NCBI GenBank assembly: GCA_003219175.1
Contig: QHPU01000043.1
Coordinates: 1-51,779 of the forward strand
Reading direction: 5' to 3'
Length of the DNA: 51,779 bases
Source: Verrucomicrobiota bacterium
GTDB lineage: Bacteria > Verrucomicrobiota > Verrucomicrobiia > Chthoniobacterales > UBA10450
Position numbers and translations under genes: made by a program. The stretch's first letter is position 1, and the number at the start of each line of letters is the position of its first letter. The notes beneath the pieces are model-generated. The model did not search any database and was not told the DNA's origin. It was given only the letters and a program-made list of their open reading frames with translations. Below are positions 7,297 to 14,757 of the stretch, one piece after another.

Positions 7297-8766
7297 TTAC
7301 TTCAATTTCGCATCGAGCGCGCTGGCGAACTTTTGTAGACCTTCACGAATTTGCGCGCGAGTCCAGGCAGCGAACCCGAAAGTGAGGGCAGGATTCATCT
7401 CTGCTTTCATAAAGCATGATGACAATGGTGACGGCCGGATTCCGATTTCCTTACAGACCTGGCTGATTATCGGTAGGTCGGATTTCCGTCTTAGCCAGGC
7501 CACGAAATGCAGCCCCGCTTCCGGAATTTGCAAATCAAAATGTTTACTTAAGAGACGATTGAACTGTTCGATGAAAAATTCCCGCCGATCGGAGTACAAT
7601 TTTCGCATCCGCTTGATGTGGCTGAGAAAAAATCCCTCGGACAGAAAACGGGCGAGTGTCGCTTGATCAATGGCGGATGAATGTTGATCCATTACCGCCC
7701 GGATCTTAATCATCGGGTCGATCAATGGTTCCGGGGCGAGGATGTAACCGAGCCGCAGAGACGGATAGAGAATCTTGCTCATGGTTCCGGCGTAGATGAC
7801 GCGACCGGAGTTATCGAGTCCCTGCAAACAGGGAAGGGGGGGACCGGTAAAACGAAACTCAGAATTGTGATCGTCTTCGAAAATGTAGGCGTCCCGCTCG
7901 CGGGCGAATTCGATTAGCGCAGTCCGGCGCGCCAGACTCATCGTCATCCCGAGCGGAAACTGATGCGAAGGCGTGACGTAAATGATCTTGGGCGATCGCC
8001 CTTTGGCGGGTCGACCAATCACGATTCCTTCGCGATCGACCGGTCGCGGAACGACCGTGCCGCCAGCAAAACCAAAAGCGCGGCGCGCCTGATAAAATCC
8101 GGGATCTTCAATCCACGCCACTTCACCCCGATTTACCAACGCCAGCGCGCTGATTATCATCGCCTGCTGTGTTCCAGCGGTAACGATGATTTGATCAGAT
8201 TGACAGCGCGCACCCCGAAAATCGCAAAGATAAGTTGCGATGGCGTTGCGCAGATCGGCGTCGCCGTGGCTCGAAGCGTATTGGAGCAAGTGTGCTCCTT
8301 TTCGGGCAAGAACTTGTGCCCGCAGACGTTCCCAAATTTCCATGGGAAACTCATCGAGTGCTGCGACCGCGGGAACGAAGGTGACACCAGGAGGACCTGC
8401 TATCCCAAAATCAAATTCTTTTCCGGAACGTTTATCGGGAAGGTCGCGAACCCGATTGGAAAGTCGGGGTGGCGATTGAGGGAGCCGCTCGTTTTTTGGC
8501 CGGCGCGTGCTCAGAAAACTTTCCGGAAGCGGATCGGCGACGAACGTACCGGAGCCGATTTTAGATCGGAGGTAGCCCTCGGCATGCAGCTTGTCGAAGG
8601 CGAGGTTGACAGTGAGTCTGGAAACTCCGAGATCGGCGGCCAGGGTGCGGGTAGAGGGAAGGCGCGAAGAGTTATTGCTAAAGTTTCCGGCGACCAATTC
8701 GTCACGAATCTGACGATAGAGCTGTTGATGCAGCGGTTCGGCTGATTTTCTGATCAGACGAACCAT
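7297..8766 (-). CDS. MocR-type regulator: GntR winged helix fused to class I aminotransferase fold
   Basis: This is a 489-residue DNA-binding protein of the MocR/PdxR/GabR subfamily. Residues about 10-80 form the GntR winged helix (PLHQQLYRQIRDELVAGNF, LPSTRTLAADLGVSRLTVNLAFDKLHAEGYL, GSGTFV). After a linker comes a PLP-binding fold with the N-D-like EDPGFYQARRAF region, IFEDDHNSEFRF, and the PLP lysine K331 in TMSKILYPSLRLGY. Such proteins sense PLP or an amino-compound and usually activate a divergent gene. Here the divergent neighbour is the DUF5069 gene at 9074, with a perfect 11-bp direct repeat between them. The ATG at 8766 fits the family N-terminus; an ATG at 8835 would add a basic 23-residue extension. 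Which metabolite it senses is not visible. Confidence 0.92.
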   Translation of the reverse strand: MVRLIRKSAEPLHQQLYRQIRDELVAGNFSNNSSRLPSTRTLAADLGVSRLTVNLAFDKLHAEGYLRSKIGSGTFVADPLPESFLSTRRPKNERLPQSPPRLSNRVRDLPDKRSGKEFDFGIAGPPGVTFVPAVAALDEFPMEIWERLRAQVLARKGAHLLQYASSHGDADLRNAIATYLCDFRGARCQSDQIIVTAGTQQAMIISALALVNRGEVAWIEDPGFYQARRAFGFAGGTVVPRPVDREGIVIGRPAKGRSPKIIYVTPSHQFPLGMTMSLARRTALIEFARERDAYIFEDDHNSEFRFTGPPLPCLQGLDNSGRVIYAGTMSKILYPSLRLGYILAPEPLIDPMIKIRAVMDQHSSAIDQATLARFLSEGFFLSHIKRMRKLYSDRREFFIEQFNRLLSKHFDLQIPEAGLHFVAWLRRKSDLPIISQVCKEIGIRPSPLSSCFMKAEMNPALTFGFAAWTRAQIREGLQKFASALDAKLK

Positions 8767-9073
8767 TTCGAAAGCGACGATGGAACGTCGGCGGCGCCTT
8801 TTGTTTCGAGAATTATTGCCTGGATGTAATCTCATGATAGCTGTGTGCGCCCTCCCCGAGCGGCCTCTCCTGACGCTGCGCGTCTTCCTCTTCTACTGGA
8901 TGGAGGCGAGGGACCCGCAGGAATATTAACGAATTCGTCGATATTTCCGTGATAGCGTTAATCTCGATTTGCAGAAAAGGGCGGAGCTGTTCAACAACTT
9001 TATAAAGTGGTCTGGTCAGCGGCATCAAAGTGGTCTGTTGACAGTTTAGCATACGGCGAGAGGTTTTTGAGCA
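8767..9073. other. Divergent promoter region between the MocR gene and the DUF5069 gene
   Basis: These 307 bp contain no gene, apart from the possible 23-codon extension of the regulator. They carry the 11-bp direct repeat at 9004-9037 and a TTGACA at 9038-9043 that could be a -35 box for the DUF5069 gene. No good -10 box follows at 17 bases. Confidence 0.5.
9004..9037 (+). promoter_or_regulatory. Direct repeat, putative operator of the MocR-type regulator
   Basis: AAAGTGGTCTG occurs at 9004-9014 and again at 9027-9037, a 23-bp period, or about two helical turns. It extends to AAAGTGGTCTG(G/T)T. The second copy abuts TTGACA at 9038. Direct repeats between the two divergent promoters are the known binding-site type for GabR/PdxR-like proteins. 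The assignment to this regulator is inferred from position. Confidence 0.6.
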
Positions 9074-9517
9074 ATGCAAAATCAAACTCCGGTTACCGAT
9101 TATAAGAAGACGAAAGGCCTGATCTATTTCGCGAGAATGCTGGATAAGATCAGACTTTATGCGGCTGGCAGATTAGCTCCCGGATATTTTGTCGGAGTGG
9201 AAGATCCGACCTTCTTCGACTCTCGGTGCACCAGGTTTCTGGGAGTTGATTATGATGAGCTGGCGAAACGGACAATCGAGGGCGGCTCGGACGAAGAAAT
9301 CTTGAAGTGGTGCTTTACGCATGGCCGGAGACCGACCGAAGAAGAAGTCGAAATCTGGAATGCGTTCCTGGTCAAACGCGGTTGGCGCGATGAAGGCAGC
9401 GCCGATTTGGCGGAGGCGAAGAAGCGAAATGGCTGGGAAAATCGCGATGACATTCAAACTTGGGTCGACCTGCACGATGCCGAGGAAGGGCGAACGCCGG
9501 GGCGATCGCTTGGCTAA
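9074..9517 (+). CDS. DUF5069 family protein
   Basis: This is a 147-residue soluble protein with no signal peptide or membrane segment. The opening TDYKKTKGLIYFARMLDKIRLYAAG, followed by FFDSRCTRFLGVDYDELAKRTIEGGSDEEILKWCF and the C-terminal W-rich, acidic segment, is the DUF5069 pattern. I recall this family mainly from Verrucomicrobia and related phyla. Its function is unknown. It is transcribed divergently from the MocR regulator and sits immediately beside the 11-bp direct repeats, so it is the most likely regulated gene; this links it to PLP or amine metabolism only by inference. Confidence 0.82.
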   Translation: MQNQTPVTDYKKTKGLIYFARMLDKIRLYAAGRLAPGYFVGVEDPTFFDSRCTRFLGVDYDELAKRTIEGGSDEEILKWCFTHGRRPTEEEVEIWNAFLVKRGWRDEGSADLAEAKKRNGWENRDDIQTWVDLHDAEEGRTPGRSLG

Positions 9518-9604
9518 ATCGCTGAACCGTTAAATCGTCACATCGTTGAAGCCGATGAAGCGATGAAGCGATGCGCGGATTTAAGCGGAATCGCGAGCCT
9601 CCTT

Positions 9605-9633
9605 AAACTTGACGGTTTAAAGCCGTCAAGTTT
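9605..9633. repeat. Hairpin repeat upstream of the serine hydrolase gene
   Basis: A perfect 11-bp inverted repeat (AAACTTGACGG and CCGTCAAGTTT) surrounds a 7-base loop. It looks like an intergenic REP-type hairpin. Its position just before ATG 9638 is part of the reason for choosing that start. Confidence 0.65.
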
Positions 9634-9637
9634 CGGG

Positions 9638-10624
9638 ATGTTGATGCTCGTATTGCTGGCCGGTCCGCTAGACGCGACTGCTCCGCTCGATTCTAATGCA
9701 GTAAAAGCAGCGGCCGAATATTCCGCGCGGCATCGCGGCGTTTCGTTTCTCGCTATTCAGGATGGCCGGACACTCTTGGAACAGAATGCGAAAACGCCGT
9801 ACAAAATTTACAGTGGGACGAAGGCCTTCTGGAATTTGGCCGCGTTGGCCGCAGCACAAGATGGTTTAATTGATCTCGATGAACGCATCGCCGACACTAT
9901 TACCAGTTGGCGAAGTAATTCGCGGAAGGCGCAAGTGACGATTCGGCAATTGCTGGATTTTGATTCCGGCCTCGACCCCCTTTTTTCTTTGCAGCAAACA
10001 CAATCAGGCGATCGCAATGCCGCCGCAATTGGGGCGCGAATAGTCGCGGAACCGGGAAGCTTCTTTATTTATGGACCGGCCGCGCTCCAGGTCTTTCATC
10101 AAGTGTTGAAGAAGAAACTGCGCGATCAAACGCCGACTCATTTCCTCGAACGGCGCGTTTTGCGCCGGCTGGGGCTCGGCCGGCAGCGCTATCTCGAGGA
10201 CCGTGCGGGCAATCCGTTGCTTGCGACCGGCTGGATTCTGACGGCGAAACAATGGGCGAAGATGGGACAGATTATTCTCAACCATGGCGCGCCGGTCATC
10301 TCCCAAAAATCTCTCGAGCAATGCTGGCACGGGACGTCAGCGAACGGCGCCTTCTCCCTCGGTTGGTGGAACAACCGCGCGGCTCCGAACGGACGCGAGT
10401 TTGATTTCGAGCAGATGCTGATTCCGAAATGGCCGAATCAGGATTGGCGAGAAGCATGTCTTTGCCGGGACGCACCAAGCGATTTGGTGGCGTGTATCGG
10501 ATCGGAGGGACAACGGCTTTACGTTATCCCGTCCTTGCACCTCATCGTAGTACGACAAGCCGAAGGCGGATCATTTTCGGACGCTCGTTTTTTGCGGCTG
10601 TTGCTCGGCAGGGAGCGCTGGTAA
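9638..10624 (+). CDS. Secreted serine hydrolase, beta-lactamase/class C-like fold
   Basis: The protein has 328 residues from ATG 9638. The first 15 (MLMLVLLAGPLDATA) look like a short signal peptide, so it should act outside the cytoplasm. The active-site motif is S59-G-T-K62 in KIYSGTKAFWN, followed by hydrophobic helices and DLDERIADTI, TIRQLLDFDSGL and GWILTAKQWAKMGQIILN, all as in class C-type serine hydrolases. The Y-x-N position appears to be FIYGPAALQ (Tyr-Gly-Pro), so the motif is degenerate. The substrate is unknown; family members include esterases, D-aminopeptidases and penicillin-binding proteins. The frame is open back to ATG 9563, but that extension would translate a perfect hairpin. 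The last 54 bp overlap the convergent gene at 10571. Confidence 0.8.
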   Translation: MLMLVLLAGPLDATAPLDSNAVKAAAEYSARHRGVSFLAIQDGRTLLEQNAKTPYKIYSGTKAFWNLAALAAAQDGLIDLDERIADTITSWRSNSRKAQVTIRQLLDFDSGLDPLFSLQQTQSGDRNAAAIGARIVAEPGSFFIYGPAALQVFHQVLKKKLRDQTPTHFLERRVLRRLGLGRQRYLEDRAGNPLLATGWILTAKQWAKMGQIILNHGAPVISQKSLEQCWHGTSANGAFSLGWWNNRAAPNGREFDFEQMLIPKWPNQDWREACLCRDAPSDLVACIGSEGQRLYVIPSLHLIVVRQAEGGSFSDARFLRLLLGRERW

Positions 10625-11671
10625 TGCTTCGCGCGTTGCGAGCATAAGAAGGCCGTCTTCTTTTTGCCAATGATAGCCGAAGGCAAAACCGAGCGGCGTC
10701 TCGGTTTGGCTGACGAGAGCGGCGAGATCGGGCTGGTAATATTTTTGAAATTCTTCCCTGTGCGGAACGTAACGCCCGTAGCAGTTCACCTGCCAGCCTT
10801 TCGGAAACATCCGCAGCGGTATCCCAGAATCGTCTTGAATAATGACGCGGCTGTTTTGCACCAGGAAATTGCGCACGCCGGCGAATCCGTCGCCGTGCAT
10901 GAGGAATGAGGCGGCCTTGAGCAAACTCAAACCCGGTCCGCGAGCGGCGCACCAGCGAAGGAAAGCGCCGTCTCCACCGGATAAATCGGTTTTGAAATAA
11001 TAAAGCGTTTGCTGCTGTTCGCCGCCGCTAAAGGTAATCTTGACGCCCTCGGCCGGACTGGTCACGTGCGTCACATCGACAATGGTGTAACCGAGGCGCG
11101 CCAGAAAAACGTAAAGGATCGGCAGCGTTCCGCTGACATTTCCGCGACCCAAATCGGTGCGCATTTCCTTTGTGATGAAATATTGAAATCGCAGAATCGA
11201 ATTCATGGAACTGCGCAAGGAGAAGAGATCGGCTCGCAGCACTTCGGGTGGAACCTGAGCGAGGTCGGGAACATTGCCGATTGGTTCGAGCCCGGCGAGA
11301 ATGTAATTGCTTGAGAGCGGAAAAAAGATGCTGGCGTACAAGAAGTCGGGCCCGCTAAACATATAGTACGCGGTGTCGGCACTGCGGTGATACTGAGGCG
11401 CGTTGGCCTGCATCCACTGGCGGATCGGCCAGATTTGCTGCTGCTCTTTTCTTTTCCACGCTTCATTCATGGCCTGAGCGTGTTCCTGCCAGGCGGGATC
11501 GTGAGTGAGCGGCTCGAGCACACCGGTCACGGGCATGCCGGCGAGGAAATGCGCGGTCTCATCCAGAGTCGGCGCATTCTGGGCAAGAGTCTGAGTCGGA
11601 CTGAGGGTCTGAGCCAGACTGGCGAAGAAGGCACTGGTCAGGAGTAGCGCCATCAAAATGCGGCATTTCAT
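10571..11671 (-). CDS. Secreted protein of unknown function
   Basis: This is a 366-residue protein. The N-terminus MKCRILMALLLTSAFFASLAQ is a clear signal peptide, so it should be periplasmic or outer-membrane associated. I do not recognise a domain. The body is soluble and aromatic-rich, with SADTAYYMFSGPDFLYASIFFP near residues 97-118, PPEVLRADLFSLRSSMNSILRFQYF, a segment YTIVDVTHVTSPAEGVKITF, and QNSRVIIQDDSGIPLRMF. There are no obvious metal-binding or catalytic motifs, no further membrane segments and no repeats. The gene lies six bases downstream of the APC permease on the same strand, so the two probably form an operon. Its 3' end overlaps the opposing serine hydrolase by 54 bp. Confidence 0.8.
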   Translation of the reverse strand: MKCRILMALLLTSAFFASLAQTLSPTQTLAQNAPTLDETAHFLAGMPVTGVLEPLTHDPAWQEHAQAMNEAWKRKEQQQIWPIRQWMQANAPQYHRSADTAYYMFSGPDFLYASIFFPLSSNYILAGLEPIGNVPDLAQVPPEVLRADLFSLRSSMNSILRFQYFITKEMRTDLGRGNVSGTLPILYVFLARLGYTIVDVTHVTSPAEGVKITFSGGEQQQTLYYFKTDLSGGDGAFLRWCAARGPGLSLLKAASFLMHGDGFAGVRNFLVQNSRVIIQDDSGIPLRMFPKGWQVNCYGRYVPHREEFQKYYQPDLAALVSQTETPLGFAFGYHWQKEDGLLMLATREALPALPAEQQPQKTSVRK

Positions 11672-11677
11672 TTCTGG

Positions 11678-13000
11678 TTAGACGGTGCTGGTCGGTGTTT
11701 TTGGTGAAATAAAATAAATAATTAATCCGAGCGCAGCAGTTCCCAGACCGAGCAATGATGGTGTGCGGGTCGATTCTTCGACGAGCAGGTGCCAGAGCAT
11801 CCAGCCGCTAATTGCCAAAAAGATCAGCGGAGTGATCGGGTAGCCCCAGGCGCGGTAGGGCCGCTCCAATTCCGGGCGGCGCCATCGTAAAATAAAAACT
11901 CCAAATACGGTGAGCGCCGAACAAAGCGCGAGACTGAATTGCACATAGTTTACCACCGCTTGAAATGTCGCAGTCAACAGCATGACGTTGACAATGACAA
12001 ATTGTGTCAGGATTGCGTTGGCCGGGATTCCGCGCCCGCTTCGTCGCGACAGTCTCTTCAAAACTCCGAGATCCTCGCCCATTACCGCGGTTACTCGCGG
12101 TCCGATCCACATCATCGCACTTACCGTTGAGATGAGTCCGAGACAAATGAAGGCAGCCATTATTTTTCCACCGGTGGAACCAAAAATGTGAGTGCTGGCG
12201 ATGAGTGCGACCTGTTGTTTGCCGATCATTTCGGCAGCGGGGGTGGTTCGTAGAAATACGGCATTCACGCAAACGTAGAGAATGATCACGATTATTGTGC
12301 CGAAGATGAGCGAGAGCGGAACATTTCGGCGGGGATCACGAATTTCGCCGGTGATATAGGTGGAAGCGTTCCAACCGGAATAAGCATACATCACCCAGTA
12401 GAGACTGATCGCGAAAGGGGCGCTCGCGATCAACGCGCCGTCACCTTTAACTGGCAAAAATGAAATCGGCTGCGTCCCTGCTGCGAAAAAACCGGCGGCA
12501 ATCAGGACTGCGATTAACGCAACCTTGAGAATGGTGGACCCGATCTGGAATGCACTTCCAAGTTGGAGGTCGCACAACAGGACGAAGGTGACTACAGAGA
12601 CGGATACGAGAGCGGCGAGCAGCGGATTTATCGCCGGGAAAATTTCCGCGAGATAAGTCCCGAATGGCATGGCTGCAATGGCGACTGGCGCAGAGAAGCC
12701 GACCGTGGCCGAAATCCAGCCCGCGAGAAATCCGATCGACGGATGATAAATCTCGCGGAGAAAATGGTATTCGCCACCGGAACGCGGCAACGCCGCCGCC
12801 AGTTCGGCATAGGAAAGCGCGCCGCACATCGCGCAGATTCCACCGACCGTCCAGAGTAACACGATTGAGAAACCAGTCGGCAAATCGCCCACCTGAAATC
12901 CAAGACTCGTGAAAATGCCGGTGCCAATCATGTTTGCAATCACAATACAGGTGGCCGTGAGCCGAGAGATGCGATGTGGAGTGTTTGGCGTGGACATCAA
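11678..13000 (-). CDS. APC-family amino acid permease
   Basis: This is a 440-residue inner-membrane transporter with about 12 hydrophobic segments. The first, RLTATCIVIANMIGTGIFTSLGF, holds the GxGIF signature of the APC superfamily substrate site. ICAMCGALSYAELAAALPRSGGEYHFLREIYHP is the typical TM2-TM3 stretch, and the late part PELERPYRAWGYP is the conserved APC loop. The substrate is likely an amino acid, with specificity unknown. It is the first gene of a probable two-gene operon with the secreted protein at 10571. It is divergent from the response regulator gene across a region full of hairpins. Confidence 0.92.
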   Translation of the reverse strand: MMSTPNTPHRISRLTATCIVIANMIGTGIFTSLGFQVGDLPTGFSIVLLWTVGGICAMCGALSYAELAAALPRSGGEYHFLREIYHPSIGFLAGWISATVGFSAPVAIAAMPFGTYLAEIFPAINPLLAALVSVSVVTFVLLCDLQLGSAFQIGSTILKVALIAVLIAAGFFAAGTQPISFLPVKGDGALIASAPFAISLYWVMYAYSGWNASTYITGEIRDPRRNVPLSLIFGTIIVIILYVCVNAVFLRTTPAAEMIGKQQVALIASTHIFGSTGGKIMAAFICLGLISTVSAMMWIGPRVTAVMGEDLGVLKRLSRRSGRGIPANAILTQFVIVNVMLLTATFQAVVNYVQFSLALCSALTVFGVFILRWRRPELERPYRAWGYPITPLIFLAISGWMLWHLLVEESTRTPSLLGLGTAALGLIIYFISPKTPTSTV

Positions 13001-13024
13001 TTATTTAGCAATCATGTCGCACGC

Positions 13025-13090
13025 TGTAGCCACGGCGCTCAGTCGCCGTGCGACTGGGATTGCGGCGCCCCGGCAGAGCGGGGCGACTAC
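13025..13090. repeat. Two-hairpin intergenic repeat (CTGTAG...CTAC ends)
   Basis: Hairpin one is CACGGCG-CTCAGT-CGCCGTG and hairpin two is CGCCCCG-GCAGAG-CGGGGCG. The outer ends CTGTAG and CTAC are roughly inverted. The architecture matches the elements at 14662 and 44965, although the stems differ. Confidence 0.55.
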
Positions 13091-13106
13091 AACGCACGTC
13101 ATTGCT

Positions 13107-13152
13107 CGATGTTAAAAGAATGGCGGCTAAGTCGCACATACTTTTAGCATCG
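13107..13152. repeat. Inverted repeat, 12-bp arms
   Basis: The arms are CGATGTTAAAAG (13107-13118) and CTTTTAGCATCG (13141-13152), 11 of 12 pairing, around a 22-base spacer that itself holds GCGGCTAAGTCGC. It lies about 160 bp upstream of the response regulator start. It could be a transcript hairpin or a dimer binding site. Confidence 0.5.
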
Positions 13153-13314
13153 CTGCCAGCCGCACTGGCGAACGATGGAGCTCCGCAAGCTTTTGCGAGG
13201 AGGCGGCCAATTCGCCTCACGCTACTAATCGTTAGTCCGTTTTGCCATCTGTCGCCGCACCGATTTGCGAACCGGTAATTGACATCGCGTCCGAAACGCG
13301 GTTCACAATTAGAT

Positions 13315-14661
13315 ATGGCGCGTATTCTCATTGCCGATGATCAACCGGACGTCCTGGAGGCATTGCGCATTTTGCTGAAGGGCGCGGGACATCAGACCGA
13401 TGCGGTTACTTCACTCGCCGGAATTTTTAATGCGCTCGAGAAAAAGGATTACGCGCTTTTGATGATGGACCTGAATTACACCCGCGACACAACCTCGGGA
13501 CAGGAGGGTCTCGAAGTTATCCCGAAGCTGCAGGAGGTCGACAGCACTCTACCCATCGTGGTGATGACGGCGTGGGCGACGATCGATCTGGCGGTGGAAG
13601 CAATGAAACGCGGGGCGCGCGATTTTGTCCCGAAACCGTGGGACAACGAGCGCTTGCTCGCGATTGTGCGGACGCAGATCGAACTGGCGGGTGCATTGCG
13701 CAAGGGCCGCAAGCTGGAAGCGGCCAATCAACTTCTGCGCGGCGGCGCCCCCAACATCATCGCAGAATCGCCCGCCATGCGCCCGGTGTTGGAAATGATT
13801 TCGCGAGTGGCGCCATCGGATGCGAACATCTTGATCACCGGCGAAAATGGGACCGGCAAGGGATTGATCGCGCAGGCGCTGCATGCTCTCTCGCCGCGCA
13901 CATCGCACACCATGATCACAGTGAACATGGGCGGACTTTCGGAAACAATTTTTGAAAGCGAACTGTTCGGTCATGTCAAAGGCGCCTTCACCGACGCGAA
14001 AACCGATCGTGCCGGCAGATTCGAACTGGCGGACGAGAGTACGCTTTTCATGGACGAGATTGCGAATATTCCACTCAATTTGCAGGCGAAACTTTTGCGA
14101 GTGATTGAAACCGGCGAATTCGAGCGCGTCGGTTCTTCGAAAACGTTACACGCAAATGTGCGGATCATATCGGCGACGAATTCGAACCTTCAGAATGAAG
14201 TTGCCGCCGGTCGGTTCCGTCAGGATTTGCTTTTTCGCCTGAATACAATTGAGATCGGGTTGCCGGCCTTGCGCGATCGGAAGGAAGATATCATGCCACT
14301 GGCGAACAATTTTCTGCGCATGCACGCGAAACGATACCGGAAAGAACTGGGCGGTTTCGATGAAACAGCGCGCGAGCGTTTAATGACGCATCCGTTTCCG
14401 GGAAATGTTCGCGAGTTGGATCATGTGATCGAACGCGCGGTCTTGATGTCGACCGGCGCGCAACTTAAAGCGCGCGATCTGGGGCTCTCGACCGGCACCG
14501 GCGATTCGCGTGGGCTGGAAGACATGAGTCTGGAGGAAGTGGAAGCGTACCTAATTAAGAAAGCGCTCGCCCGGGCCGGGGGAAATGCGAGACAGGCGGC
14601 GGAAGCGTTGGGATTGAGTCGCAGCGCCTTCTATCGGCGATTGCAGCAATATGGATTGTGA
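13315..14661 (+). CDS. NtrC-family sigma-54-dependent response regulator
   Basis: This is a 448-residue cytoplasmic transcription activator. The receiver domain (residues 1-120) has the acidic pair DD at 8-9, phosphoacceptor D52 in LLMMDLNY, T/S in VVMTAW and K107 in FVPKPWD. The AAA+ domain has Walker A GENGTGKG (176-183), the sigma-54 contact loop GAFTDA (223-228; GAFTGA in most family members), Walker B TLFMDEI (243-249) and the arginine-finger region RFRQDLLFRLN. The C-terminus is a Fis-type helix-turn-helix (GNARQAAEALGLSRSAFYRRLQ). ATG 13315 was chosen because MARILIADDQ is the natural receiver start. The histidine kinase gene follows after a 74-bp hairpin repeat. A consensus sigma-54 promoter 2 kb downstream before the ABC cluster is the obvious target. 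Confidence 0.95.
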   Translation: MARILIADDQPDVLEALRILLKGAGHQTDAVTSLAGIFNALEKKDYALLMMDLNYTRDTTSGQEGLEVIPKLQEVDSTLPIVVMTAWATIDLAVEAMKRGARDFVPKPWDNERLLAIVRTQIELAGALRKGRKLEAANQLLRGGAPNIIAESPAMRPVLEMISRVAPSDANILITGENGTGKGLIAQALHALSPRTSHTMITVNMGGLSETIFESELFGHVKGAFTDAKTDRAGRFELADESTLFMDEIANIPLNLQAKLLRVIETGEFERVGSSKTLHANVRIISATNSNLQNEVAAGRFRQDLLFRLNTIEIGLPALRDRKEDIMPLANNFLRMHAKRYRKELGGFDETARERLMTHPFPGNVRELDHVIERAVLMSTGAQLKARDLGLSTGTGDSRGLEDMSLEEVEAYLIKKALARAGGNARQAAEALGLSRSAFYRRLQQYGL

Positions 14662-14735
14662 CTGTAGAGGCAGCCGTGCCGGCTGCACTCCGAGCCAGAA
14701 TGGCGGATTTGCAGGCGACACGCCTGCCACCACAG
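14662..14735. repeat. Two-hairpin intergenic repeat between regulator and kinase
   Basis: It starts CTGTAGAGGCAG and ends CTGCCACCACAG, an inverted pair. Hairpin one is GCAGCC-GTGCC-GGCTGC and hairpin two is GCAGGC-GACAC-GCCTGC. It starts at the base after the regulator stop. The reverse complement aligns with the element at 44965-45027. Confidence 0.75.
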
Positions 14736-14757
14736 TAGCTACCACAATAAGCAGCCA

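Larger units (their letters stand above)
13001..13314. other. Divergent intergenic region with several hairpins, no gene
   Basis: These 314 bp lie between the APC permease and the response regulator. They contain the two-hairpin repeat at 13025-13090, a 12-bp inverted repeat at 13107-13152, and a GAGGCG...CGCCTC hairpin near 13200-13220. Promoters for both flanking genes must be here, but I cannot pick convincing boxes. Confidence 0.5.

Noticed and set aside
8767-8835. 23-residue basic N-terminal extension of the MocR regulator
   Set aside because: The extension (RRRRR-rich) is not part of the GntR fold and ATG 8766 gives the normal N-terminus, though the longer form cannot be excluded.
9038-9066. 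Complete sigma-70 promoter for the DUF5069 gene from TTGACA
   Set aside because: The sequence 17 bases downstream (AGGTTT) is a poor -10 box, so only the -35-like element is noted.
10571-10624. Overlap of convergent genes as a sign of a mis-called frame
   Set aside because: Both frames have clear signal peptides and continuous coding sequence; 54 bp of 3' overlap is tolerable.
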